Below are positions 36,815 to 44,983 of a stretch of 64,000 nucleotides of DNA, piece by piece. The position numbers and the translations under genes were made by a program. Position 1 is the stretch's first letter, and each line of letters starts with the position of its first letter. This stretch comes from ZC4RG20 sp963782445 (GTDB lineage Bacteria > Pseudomonadota > Gammaproteobacteria > Steroidobacterales > Rariloculaceae): positions 124,001 to 188,000 of the forward strand of contig CAWAJM010000001.1 in assembly GCA_963782445.1 (NCBI GenBank). Direction: 5' to 3'. The notes below the pieces were generated by a model. The model worked only from the letters and a program-made list of their open reading frames with translations. It did not search any database and was not told the origin of the DNA.

Positions 36815-38350
36815 TCAACGGCAAACCCAGCTGTCCGCCGAGTCGGGATCGCCCTGGCCCTTGTAATGGGCGACCTCGGGCTCCGCGCACAGCGGCCGCG
36901 TCAGCGTCGTCTTCCCGTTCTCCTCGTGACTCGCGATGATGCGGTCCGGCGCCTTGTCGTGCTCGACCCAATCGACGATCGCGGGCATGAAGTCGAAGTG
37001 ATCGGGGCCCACGCCGCCGGCACAGTGGCCCATGCCCGGCACCATGAAAAGCCGCTCGTGTTTGCGCGTATCCGCGAGCGGATGCGAGGAGCCTTGCGAC
37101 TGTTGACGGAACCTCTGCAGCTGCTCGTAGTACTCGATCGTGCGCATCGGCATGACGCCCGGGTCGGCCCAGCCATGGTAGATGATCTGCTTGCCGCCGT
37201 GCTTCTCGAACTCGCGCAGATCGGGATTGACGGCGTTGAGCACGCCCATGAGCTTGTCGTCGATGGACTTCACGTCCTTGTCGTAGTCGAAGTGATCGAG
37301 GTCGAAATGCATGTTCTCGAAGCCCATGCCGTCGAGCACTGCGGTATCGAGAAAGAAGGGCTTGTCGCCCATGATCATCGACCAGCCCGGGTTGTGCGGC
37401 TGCGGACCGGAGCTGCCGGGCTCGAGGCCCGGATACACCTTCGCGCCCGTCCGGGGATTGGCGGGGCCGGCGTAGATCTTGCGGACGGTCTCGACCTGTG
37501 CGGCGCTCAGGCAGTCGGCGGTCTGGCCGGCCTTGCACTCGAGCACGGCCGGATCGAAATGACAGGTGCGCGGATCGGTGATGATGCCGTCCTTGACGCC
37601 GTCGTTCATGTCACAGGCCGCCACGGCGCCCTTCATGACGAGCGCGAAATCGTCGCCCGTGAGGTTGGCGCCCGGCTCGCGCATGCGCGCCTGGTAGCTC
37701 CACAGCTGCCCCATGTGCAGATGCGTGAAATCGAAGACCGGCGCGCCCGAGACGACGCCGTCGTAGTCGTCCGGGTAGCGCTGCACCTCCATGAAGCCCT
37801 GGCGGCCACCCGTCGAGCAGCCGTTGAAGTAGGAATAGGCCTGCGGCTTGCCGTAGTGCGCCGCGATGAGGTCCTTGGCCTTGAGCGTCATCTCGTGGAT
37901 GGCCCGGTAGCCGTAGTCCTCGACGCGGCCGCGGTCCGAGAGCCAGCTCAGGTCGCTCGCCACGTGGCCCGTATCCGTCGAAGCGCTGGCGTAGCCGTCC
38001 CGGACGGCCTCGGCCATGGCCGAATAGCTGATGACGCCGGCGAGCCCGCCGCCGCCGACGGCCTCGAGCCGGCCGTTCCAGGCCTCTGGAAGCCAGACCT
38101 CGAACCGTATCTGCGGCGAAATCGTGCCCGCCACGCGGCACATGGCCGGCACGTGGAGCTTCGCGTTCGGGCCCCGGCCGCCCGTATCGAGCATGCCCGC
38201 GCTCACGTCTTCCGCCTTCGTGATCACGGCATTGTGGAGCCGGACGTTGAGCAGGTCGCTGCAGGCGCCCGCCGCGCGGGCCGAACCGGTGAAAAAGCAG
38301 ACGGGCAGCAGGCAGCCGGCCGCCACGGCAAAAAGTCGTTGGTATTTCAT
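36815..38350 (-). CDS. Tannase/feruloyl-esterase family protein 2
   Basis: A 511-residue exported esterase with a signal peptide (FAVAAGCLLPVCFFTGSARA). The family motifs are complete: FNGCSTGGRQGFMEV with the nucleophile Ser next to Cys, and PGMGHCAGGVGPDHFD with His next to Cys, the Cys-Ser/His-Cys pair linked by a disulfide in tannases. The acid GWADPGV is also visible. It is 76 residues shorter than the tannase at 4602-6365 and lacks part of the lid region. It is likely to act on gallate, ferulate or similar phenolic esters. The start is preceded by GGGGAGT. A carotenoid-oxygenase gene lies directly upstream on the same strand (65-bp gap). Confidence 0.9.
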   Translation of the reverse strand: MKYQRLFAVAAGCLLPVCFFTGSARAAGACSDLLNVRLHNAVITKAEDVSAGMLDTGGRGPNAKLHVPAMCRVAGTISPQIRFEVWLPEAWNGRLEAVGGGGLAGVISYSAMAEAVRDGYASASTDTGHVASDLSWLSDRGRVEDYGYRAIHEMTLKAKDLIAAHYGKPQAYSYFNGCSTGGRQGFMEVQRYPDDYDGVVSGAPVFDFTHLHMGQLWSYQARMREPGANLTGDDFALVMKGAVAACDMNDGVKDGIITDPRTCHFDPAVLECKAGQTADCLSAAQVETVRKIYAGPANPRTGAKVYPGLEPGSSGPQPHNPGWSMIMGDKPFFLDTAVLDGMGFENMHFDLDHFDYDKDVKSIDDKLMGVLNAVNPDLREFEKHGGKQIIYHGWADPGVMPMRTIEYYEQLQRFRQQSQGSSHPLADTRKHERLFMVPGMGHCAGGVGPDHFDFMPAIVDWVEHDKAPDRIIASHEENGKTTLTRPLCAEPEVAHYKGQGDPDSADSWVCR

Positions 38351-38415
38351 TATTACTCCCCTTCGGACGGGCTTCGCGCGGGCCGTTGTACCGCTCCCGC
38401 GCCACTACGGGACGA

Positions 38416-40038
38416 TCAGATCGATTCTTCCAGCTGCCAGCCCGGCGTCCAGAACCCGTGGACCTGGCTGACGACGCGATACGGCATCTTGACGCGGGCG
38501 ACGGGCCCTGCGGCGAGATCCTTCGTATCCGCAATGATCAGGTCGGAGCGGCCGTTCTCCTTCATGTTGTCGCCGATCCCGATCAGGTAGCCGTCCGCCT
38601 CACCCGCATTCCTGTTGCGCGGCACGAATGTCATCTCGGCCAGCCGCACGTCCTTGCCGACCGAGAAGATCTTCACCTGCTCCATGTCGTGATCGAACAT
38701 GGCCCAGCCGCCGCTGGCGAAGGAGTTCAGGAAGCCGTAGCGGTAGGGTAGGGTGTGATAGCGGTCGTCCTGGCGCGACAGCACGCCGGAGACTTGCGGG
38801 TAGAGCACCTTCATCTCGTAGGTATCGGTGCTCTTGCGGCGAAGGTCGACGGTGAAGCGGCGCACGTTGCCCACGGCCTTGGCCGGATCGAATGCCTCGT
38901 GCACGTTCGGGAAGAACGGGAACTGGTTGCCGGCGCCCCCGTCCATGTCGACGACGATTTTGCCGTCCTTGTCCTCGCGCACGCCCATGACGTGGGTGCA
39001 CATCGTCTGTTCGCCCTTGAACCAGCGCAGGTCCTTGCCGTCGCCGTCGCGGCGCATGATCCCGAGATAGGTCGGCATCGTCGAATCCCAGGCCCAGATG
39101 ACGCCGCCCTTCTTGATGTTGGCCTCGTTGAACGCGAGCGGCACGGCGAGGAAGATGATGTGGTGCTCGCTGACGGCGAAGTCGTGGATCATGCCGCAAT
39201 ACGGCGCCTGCACCCACGCGTCCCATTTGATCTGGCCGTATTTGGGGTCGGCCTGGTAGATGTAAATGTCGCGCGAGCCGAAGCCCTTGGCCGCGTAGCC
39301 GAATCCGACCATGTCGCCCGTGTGCGAGTCGATCTTAGGATGCGCCGTATGGGTCTGGGCCGGGTACTGATCGCCGAACAGGTAATAGTCGTCGGTCGTC
39401 TCGAGCGTGAGCGGGTCCATCGTCACGGGCGGGCTGTCTTCCTTGTAAACGAGCAGCTTGCCGTGATGGAAGAACAGTTGCGTGTTCGCCGTGCCGCGGC
39501 TCAGTCCCTTGACGCTCGGATCGTCCGTAGAGGGATTGCGGTACATGCCGAACAGCGACCGGCGCGCCTTGTGCTGCGCCTTCCAGCGCTGCGTACGCAC
39601 GAAGCGCGTCTTGTAGTCCACGTGACCGTCCTTGATGCGGAACATGCTCACGTGGCCTTCGCCGTCGAAGCCGATGTCGTTCTGGTACTGCTCGGGCTTC
39701 GGATACTGCGGATCGGTGCCGACGCGGAAGAAGATGCCGTCGAGATCCGCGGGGAGATCGCCCTCGACCTCGCAGTCGTAAAGGTCGTTCTCGGAGCGGT
39801 TGACGCCGCCGCGTTCCGCCCCGCCGCCGCCGAAACTCCGGGGGTCCGACGGAAACGTGACGCGCGGGGCTTCCGTCGCCGCCGCGGCGGCCGCCGAATG
39901 GACGCCGGCCGCCAAGGCTCCAGCGCCGAGCGTCACGGCGCCGAGAAAATGACGCCGGTCGAGTCCCGCTTCGGAACGTCCTTCGTTGTCGATTTTGGCC
40001 GCGTCGTCGTTACGCGCAGCCGGCGTTTCCTTGTTCAT
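38416..40038 (-). CDS. Tat-exported carotenoid/lignostilbene oxygenase family protein
   Basis: A 540-residue protein from the ATG at 40038 (AAGGGGCGGAAG upstream). The N-terminus has a twin-arginine signal (GLDRRHFLGAVTLGAGALAAG). The carotenoid-cleavage-oxygenase fold is evident: DLPADLDGIFFRVGTDPQYP, the iron-binding His in HTAHPKID, GMIHDFAVSEHHIIF, MCTHVMGVRE and, at the end, SQVHGFWTPGW, giving the four expected His. The family cleaves carotenoids or lignostilbene-type stilbenes at a double bond using non-haem iron. Export by Tat suggests a folded, iron-loaded enzyme acting on extracellular or periplasmic compounds; lignostilbenes fit the neighbouring tannase better than carotenoids do. 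Confidence 0.85.
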   Translation of the reverse strand: MNKETPAARNDDAAKIDNEGRSEAGLDRRHFLGAVTLGAGALAAGVHSAAAAAATEAPRVTFPSDPRSFGGGGAERGGVNRSENDLYDCEVEGDLPADLDGIFFRVGTDPQYPKPEQYQNDIGFDGEGHVSMFRIKDGHVDYKTRFVRTQRWKAQHKARRSLFGMYRNPSTDDPSVKGLSRGTANTQLFFHHGKLLVYKEDSPPVTMDPLTLETTDDYYLFGDQYPAQTHTAHPKIDSHTGDMVGFGYAAKGFGSRDIYIYQADPKYGQIKWDAWVQAPYCGMIHDFAVSEHHIIFLAVPLAFNEANIKKGGVIWAWDSTMPTYLGIMRRDGDGKDLRWFKGEQTMCTHVMGVREDKDGKIVVDMDGGAGNQFPFFPNVHEAFDPAKAVGNVRRFTVDLRRKSTDTYEMKVLYPQVSGVLSRQDDRYHTLPYRYGFLNSFASGGWAMFDHDMEQVKIFSVGKDVRLAEMTFVPRNRNAGEADGYLIGIGDNMKENGRSDLIIADTKDLAAGPVARVKMPYRVVSQVHGFWTPGWQLEESI

Positions 40039-40206
40039 CGCTTCCGCCCCTTGTTTGCCGATCGTATGTTCTGGATTGCGTGCGTTCTTCGCCCGTCCAA
40101 TCATCGTGCGCCCGCACGGGGCGCGTCAAATGCGTGCCGCGGGGAGCTCCCTGGGCCTGAGCCGGGCTTCCAATAGGCGGGCCGAGGCGCCGGCCGGCCG
40201 GCCGCG

Positions 40207-40918
40207 CTACTGCAGCATCCAGCCGCCGTCGACGACGAGATTGACGCCGTTGACGCCCCTGTTGTTGAACAGGAACTTGACGGCGTCCACGACGTCCTCG
40301 GTCATCGCGAGCCGGCCACCGGGCGTGCGCTCGCGCACGCGCTCGAGCGCCTCGGGCTTGTCGGCCCAGGCGGGCGTATCGGCGATGATGCCGGGGTGGA
40401 TTGCGTTGAAGCGGATCGGCGCGAGCTCCACGGCCATCGTTTTGATCATGCTCCGCACGGCGCCGTTGACCATCGTGATCGTCGTCGAGCCCGGATAGGG
40501 CCGCTCGCTCGCGAGTCCGCCGAAGATCACCACCGAGGCGTCCTTGCTGAAACGGCCCAGCAGCGTGTGCACGATCTCCGTGTAGCCGATGAGCTTGACC
40601 GTGACCCCGCGGCGCGCCTTGGCGATGTCGTAGTTGCGCACGCTGTTCTGGTCGCGCTCGACGGCGACGATGAGCAGACGATCGATCTGGCCGACGCTCG
40701 CCAGCATCTCGGCGATCTTTTCCGGCTCCGCGACGTTCGAGCGCGATGCCGCGGACGTTCGGGCCGATCTCGGCGGCCGTAACCGCCGCGCGCTCGGCCG
40801 AGCGGCTCGTTATGATCACGTCGCTGCCGAGCGAGGCGTATCTTTCGGCCAGCGCGCGGCCGATGCCGCCCGTGCCGCCCACGATCAGCACGTTGGCCTT
40901 GAGTTGCTCGTTCATCAC
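40207..40918 (-). pseudogene. Short-chain dehydrogenase/reductase with one-base frameshift
   Basis: The start at 40918 overlaps the bicupin stop by four bases (ATGA), so the two genes form an operon. The first part carries the SDR nucleotide motif LIVGGTGGIGRALAERYA. The frame breaks after GPNVRGIAL and resumes with VAEPEKIAEMLASVGQIDRL, continuing through SMIKTMAVELAPIRFNAIHPG to NLVVDGGWMLQ. The plus strand reads GACGTTC at 40732-40738; removing one base yields GIALDVAEPEK and a 236-residue protein. The usual YxxxK catalytic Tyr is not obvious where expected (STTITMVNGAVRS), so it may be a non-canonical SDR. Confidence 0.8.
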
Positions 40919-41847
40919 GCCCTCTTCTTCTTCGAAGACGCCTCTGCCGAGGCCTCCGCCTGCAGCTGCTCAGCGAAATATTCCCAGTCCCGCGCGAAGC
41001 GATACGAGTGCCGCGCGGGCGGCTGCGGCGACTGCGTCTCGAGCCAGCGCACGGTCGTGCCGCTCTTATTGTAGAAGGCGTGTGTGCAGCCGACACCGGC
41101 CCAGAGAAAGTCGCCCTTCTTCATGAGGTACTTGTCGTCGTCGGCCCAGGCCTCGACTTCGCCATCGACGATGAAGTAGGCCTCCTCGAGCGGGTGATCG
41201 TGCGGATGCGCATTGCCGTTCGGCTCGTACTCGACCATGAACATCGTGTGCAGCGCGGCGTCGAGCCGCTCGTCGACGAGCATTTTGAGCGCTATCCCGC
41301 TGTAGACGAGCAAGGCCGTTGCCATGCTGGCCGAGACCTTCGGCGCGTCCTTCCTGAGCCCGGTCCGAAGGGCATCGACCTTGATGTCGTCGTCGGCCAT
41401 GCGGAACAGGTGCCGCGAGGTCGGGTCCCGGATGTCGAGATCCTCGACCGGCAGTTCGGGCGGCGCCCCGAGGAAATAGGTGTCGTCGGCGAAGTTGACG
41501 CCCTTCGGCACGGGCGTGTTCATGTCGATCCATTTCGCCGTGCCGCTCTCGGGCCCGAGCCAGGCCTGCCTCATGCCGACCGGAATCAGCCCGCAGGCGC
41601 CGGGCGCGAGCCGGAAGGCGCGGTTGTCGAGGATCAACACGGGGTGGCCTTCCAGCACGTAGAAGCTCTTCTCGAACGACTGCAGATGCCGGTTCACGTG
41701 GCCGCCCGCGTCGAGCTCGGCCAGGCCCCAGCCCGAATGCACGGCGCCACAGGCGCGATCGGACAGGGAGAAGCGCCGGTAGCCCTTTGATTGGTCTGGG
41801 AAAGCCTTCTCTGGGCGAATATCGCCCGCGCGCACGAGGTGATGCAT
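40915..41847 (-). CDS. Bicupin protein (gentisate-dioxygenase-like)
   Basis: A 310-residue cytoplasmic protein from the ATG at 41847 (GCGGAGA upstream). Two cupin barrels are visible. The first has GHVNRHLQSFEKSFYVLEGHP and LAPGACGLIPVGMRQAWLG. The second has NAHPHDHPLEEAYFIVDGEVEAW and KGDFLWAGVGCTHAFYN, with the His-x-His...Glu...His set of a typical metal site. The first barrel has a weaker metal site. Architecture and length are like gentisate 1,2-dioxygenase or ureidoglycine aminohydrolase-type bicupins; the overlapping SDR gene suggests a two-enzyme catabolic step. The substrate is not known. Confidence 0.8.
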   Translation of the reverse strand: MHHLVRAGDIRPEKAFPDQSKGYRRFSLSDRACGAVHSGWGLAELDAGGHVNRHLQSFEKSFYVLEGHPVLILDNRAFRLAPGACGLIPVGMRQAWLGPESGTAKWIDMNTPVPKGVNFADDTYFLGAPPELPVEDLDIRDPTSRHLFRMADDDIKVDALRTGLRKDAPKVSASMATALLVYSGIALKMLVDERLDAALHTMFMVEYEPNGNAHPHDHPLEEAYFIVDGEVEAWADDDKYLMKKGDFLWAGVGCTHAFYNKSGTTVRWLETQSPQPPARHSYRFARDWEYFAEQLQAEASAEASSKKKRA

Positions 41848-42280
41848 AACGGTCTCCGCTAATGGCCTGGAGAGTCGCCGCGAAGGCGCGCGCCGACTCG
41901 ACGATGCCCTCGACGGCATCGGATTGCGGCTAGTTTACCCCTCCTCCCGTGACTCGAATACGTGCACGCGCTCCGAACGCCGCACCCCATCGGTGCGCGC
42001 CGGCCGTCGCGAGATGCGCGAGCCCGTTTCAGGTGTCGCATCGATAAACATCAAGTATGCGGCGGCCAACGCAGCTGCGCAGTTTAAGTAGTTGTTGTGT
42101 CATAGAAAGCTTACTGACGGCAGAACAAGTGGCGAGCATGTCTATGTTTTGCGTCGCGACAACCGACGGTCCGTGGCTCGCTATCTGCAGTATGTCCGCG
42201 GCAAGAAAAGCTGCGGAATCGCGGAGTGGTTTCGCGGCGGCCTCGAAGCAAGGCGCGAATACATTCAGGGAGACGCGAAG
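41848..42280. other. Intergenic region upstream of the TonB-dependent receptor
   Basis: This 433-bp region separates two divergent genes. The frame of the receptor is open from 42092, but the extra residues are Arg-rich and lack a ribosome site, so I treat them as non-coding. A slightly AT-richer stretch (42040-42150) is a reasonable place for the receptor promoter, though I see no convincing -35/-10 pair. Confidence 0.5.
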
Positions 42281-44908
42281 ATGAAGAGACCGGTATCTTG
42301 CAGACAGCGAAGCGCAGTGAGCGCGCTGGCCGCGGTGGTTTCGGCAGTGGGCGGGATCGGCCAGTCGGCGCTCGCGCAGTCGGGCGCCGATTCCGCGGCC
42401 GTGCAGCCGGTGCTCGAAGAGGTCGTCGTGACCGGCGCCCGAGGCCGTCCGCGCACCGTGCTCGACTCGCCCGTACCCGTGGATGTGTTCAACGCCGACG
42501 AGATTCAGTCCGTCTCGCTTTCGGACACGAATAACGTGCTGCAGACGCTCGTGCCTTCCTACAACGTCTCGCGCAACCCGATCTCTGACGGGGCGACGTT
42601 CATCCGTCCGGCATCGCTGCGCGGACTGCCGACCGACAAGACGCTCGTGCTCGTCAACTCCAAGCGGCGCCACCGCGCGGCGCTCGTAGAGGTCGGCGGC
42701 TCCGGCACGCAGGGTCCGGACGTCGCGACCATCCCGACGATCGCGCTCAAGAACGTCGAGGTGCTGCGCGACGGCGCCGCTGCCCAGTACGGCTCCGACG
42801 CGATCGCCGGCGTCATCAACTTCATTCTCAAGGACAACGCCCAGGGCGGATCGCTGACCGTGAATACGGGCCGGTACTCGGCCGGCGACGGCAAGCAGAT
42901 CTCCATCCAGGGCAATATCGGACTGCCGATCGGGCACGACGGTTTCTTCAGCCTGTCCGGAGAAGCCATGACCGCCGACGCGACGTCGCGCGGCGTTCAG
43001 TACTGCGAGCCCTGGTTCTGCCTCGACAAGTCCAGCCCGATTTACGATCCCACGGCGTCGTACACCAAGTACACCGAGGACCCGAAGTTCGTGAGCGGCG
43101 TCGCCGCAATGGGCGACGTGGTCCAGCCTTGGGGTGCGCCGAACCAGGATGCGCAGCGCATGTTCTTCAACTCCGGCGTGCCGCTGGCGGGCGGCGGTGA
43201 GTTTTACGCCTTCGGCAACTATTCGCACAGCAACGCCGACGGGGCCTTCTTCTACCGCTATCCCGGGAACGGCACGATCGAAGACCTGCGCACGCCGGGA
43301 GGCGGGATCTACAATCCGCTCGAGAAGTTTCCCGGCGGCTTCACGCCGCGCTTCTTCGGCGAGGTCTCGGACGATTCGCTCGTCGCCGGCATTCGCGGCA
43401 ACTGGCAGAGCGGCCTGACCTACGACTTCAGCGGGCGCTCCGGCCGCGACGAGATCGACTATACGCTGAAGAACACCATCAATCCTTCGCTCGGGCCCGA
43501 TTCGCCGACCACGTTTCACCCCGGCAACCTCATCAATCAGGAGAACGAGTTTCAGGCCGACTTCACGAAAGCATTCGAGGTCCACCTCTCGAGTCCGCTG
43601 CAGCTCGCCTTCGGCACGAGCTATATGCAGGAGACGTACAAGATCGTTCGCGGCGGGCTGCTCTCGTACGAGGCCGGACCTTACGCGGTCGCGGATCCAT
43701 GGGGCTTCTGCAACTCGGACGGCACGGCGACCGCGGAGGGGCAGGGCGTGATCGCGGCGGGATCGACGCTCGACTGCGCGAATCCCAAGGATCCGGTCTA
43801 CCGGGTCGTCGGCGTCGGCTCGAACGGGTTCCCCGGCTACTCGCCCGAGTTCTCCGATACCTACGATCGTGACTCCTATGCCGTCTACGGCGACGCGAGC
43901 GCGAACGTCACGGATGCACTGTTTCTGCAGGCGGCCGTGCGCTACGAGGATTACTCCGACTTCGGCAGCGAGACCGTCGGCAAGCTCGCGATGAAGTACG
44001 ACATTACGCGGGCCTTCGGTCTGCGCGCCTCCGTCGGCACGGGTTTCCGCGCGCCGACGCCGGGCCAGCAGGGCACGACGAACGTCTCGACGCGGCTGCC
44101 GAACGGTTTTCCGGTCGCGACCGGACTGTTTCCTGCTGGCAGTGCGGTGGCCCAGGCCTTGGGCGCCGCGCCGCTGAAGCCGGAGACGGCGAAGAACTAC
44201 ACGTTCGGCATGACCGCGAACCTCGAGAAGCTGAGCCTGACGGCCGATTTCTACCGCATCGACCTGACAGACAGGACGCACGCAGTCTCGACGCTCAACG
44301 TCTCGACGGACCCGTCGGCCGGCTCGGCCTATGACAACTATCTGGCCCTCGTGAACGCCAATGTCGTCGGTGCCGACACGATCGGCGGCGTCTTCTACTT
44401 CACGAACGCCTTCGACACGAAGACGCAGGGCGTGGACGTCGTCGCGACCTACCCCGTGACCTGGAGCAACGGCTCGACCACGAGTTTCACACTCTCGGCC
44501 AACTACAACGAAACGAAGTTCACGAGCGATCCGAGCAAATACCTGAACGCCGAGGATCGTTTCGATTTCGTGAACGGGGAGCCGAAGTGGCGCGGTGTGT
44601 TCACGGCGAGACACGAGGCGGACAAGTTCTCGGTTCTGGGCCGTGCGAGCTACTACGGCCCCTACAAGAACTCGAACAACGGCCCGGCGACCGTGCAGAC
44701 CTTCTCTCCGATCCTGTTCCTCGATCTCGAAGGCCAGTACAAGCTGAGCCAGACGTTGAGGATAACGGTCGGCGGCCGCAATATCCTCGACGAATACCCG
44801 GAGCGCGACACGATCGGCGACTACTGCTGCGGCCGGGTCTATTCCTCGGCGACGGATGTGAGCTGGCAGGGCCGGTACTACTACCTCGGTCTCAACGCGA
44901 CTTTTTAA
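42281..44908 (+). CDS. TonB-dependent outer-membrane receptor
   Basis: An 875-residue receptor starting at the ATG at 42281, seven bases after AGGGAGA. A signal peptide ends in ALAQ. The TonB box lies in VLEEVVVTGAR, followed by the plug domain with VPVDVFNADEIQ, LRGLPTDKTLVLVNSKRRHR and VEVLRDGAAAQYGSDAIAGVINF. The C-terminal barrel ends with Tyr-Leu-Gly-Leu-Asn-Ala-Thr-Phe, the usual aromatic last residue. The extracellular loops contain several Cys pairs (YCEPWFCLD, DYCCGR). Such receptors import siderophores, vitamins or plant oligosaccharides or phenolics. No substrate-specific neighbour is present apart from the convergent TonB-C protein. Confidence 0.9.
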   Translation: MKRPVSCRQRSAVSALAAVVSAVGGIGQSALAQSGADSAAVQPVLEEVVVTGARGRPRTVLDSPVPVDVFNADEIQSVSLSDTNNVLQTLVPSYNVSRNPISDGATFIRPASLRGLPTDKTLVLVNSKRRHRAALVEVGGSGTQGPDVATIPTIALKNVEVLRDGAAAQYGSDAIAGVINFILKDNAQGGSLTVNTGRYSAGDGKQISIQGNIGLPIGHDGFFSLSGEAMTADATSRGVQYCEPWFCLDKSSPIYDPTASYTKYTEDPKFVSGVAAMGDVVQPWGAPNQDAQRMFFNSGVPLAGGGEFYAFGNYSHSNADGAFFYRYPGNGTIEDLRTPGGGIYNPLEKFPGGFTPRFFGEVSDDSLVAGIRGNWQSGLTYDFSGRSGRDEIDYTLKNTINPSLGPDSPTTFHPGNLINQENEFQADFTKAFEVHLSSPLQLAFGTSYMQETYKIVRGGLLSYEAGPYAVADPWGFCNSDGTATAEGQGVIAAGSTLDCANPKDPVYRVVGVGSNGFPGYSPEFSDTYDRDSYAVYGDASANVTDALFLQAAVRYEDYSDFGSETVGKLAMKYDITRAFGLRASVGTGFRAPTPGQQGTTNVSTRLPNGFPVATGLFPAGSAVAQALGAAPLKPETAKNYTFGMTANLEKLSLTADFYRIDLTDRTHAVSTLNVSTDPSAGSAYDNYLALVNANVVGADTIGGVFYFTNAFDTKTQGVDVVATYPVTWSNGSTTSFTLSANYNETKFTSDPSKYLNAEDRFDFVNGEPKWRGVFTARHEADKFSVLGRASYYGPYKNSNNGPATVQTFSPILFLDLEGQYKLSQTLRITVGGRNILDEYPERDTIGDYCCGRVYSSATDVSWQGRYYYLGLNATF

Positions 44909-44953
44909 AGAAGGCGTCGGGCAGGCGCCGACCCGGTGCCGAACGCCGATTGG

Positions 44954-44978
44954 GGGGCGGCCCGCCCGAGGCCGCCCC
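44954..44978. terminator. GC-rich hairpin between convergent genes
   Basis: GGGGCGGC (44954-44961) pairs with GCCGCCCC (44971-44978) over a 9-base loop, between the TonB-receptor stop and the stop of the convergent TPR/TonB-C gene. No T-tract. Confidence 0.5.
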
Positions 44979-44983
44979 GCGTC

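Noticed and set aside
42092..42280. N-terminal extension of the TonB receptor to an ATG at 42092
   Set aside because: The extension is Arg-rich and would bury the signal peptide; the ATG at 42281 has a good ribosome site.
42029..44614. 861-codon open frame antisense to the TonB-dependent receptor
   Set aside because: Shadow of a confident TonB receptor, no recognisable domain.
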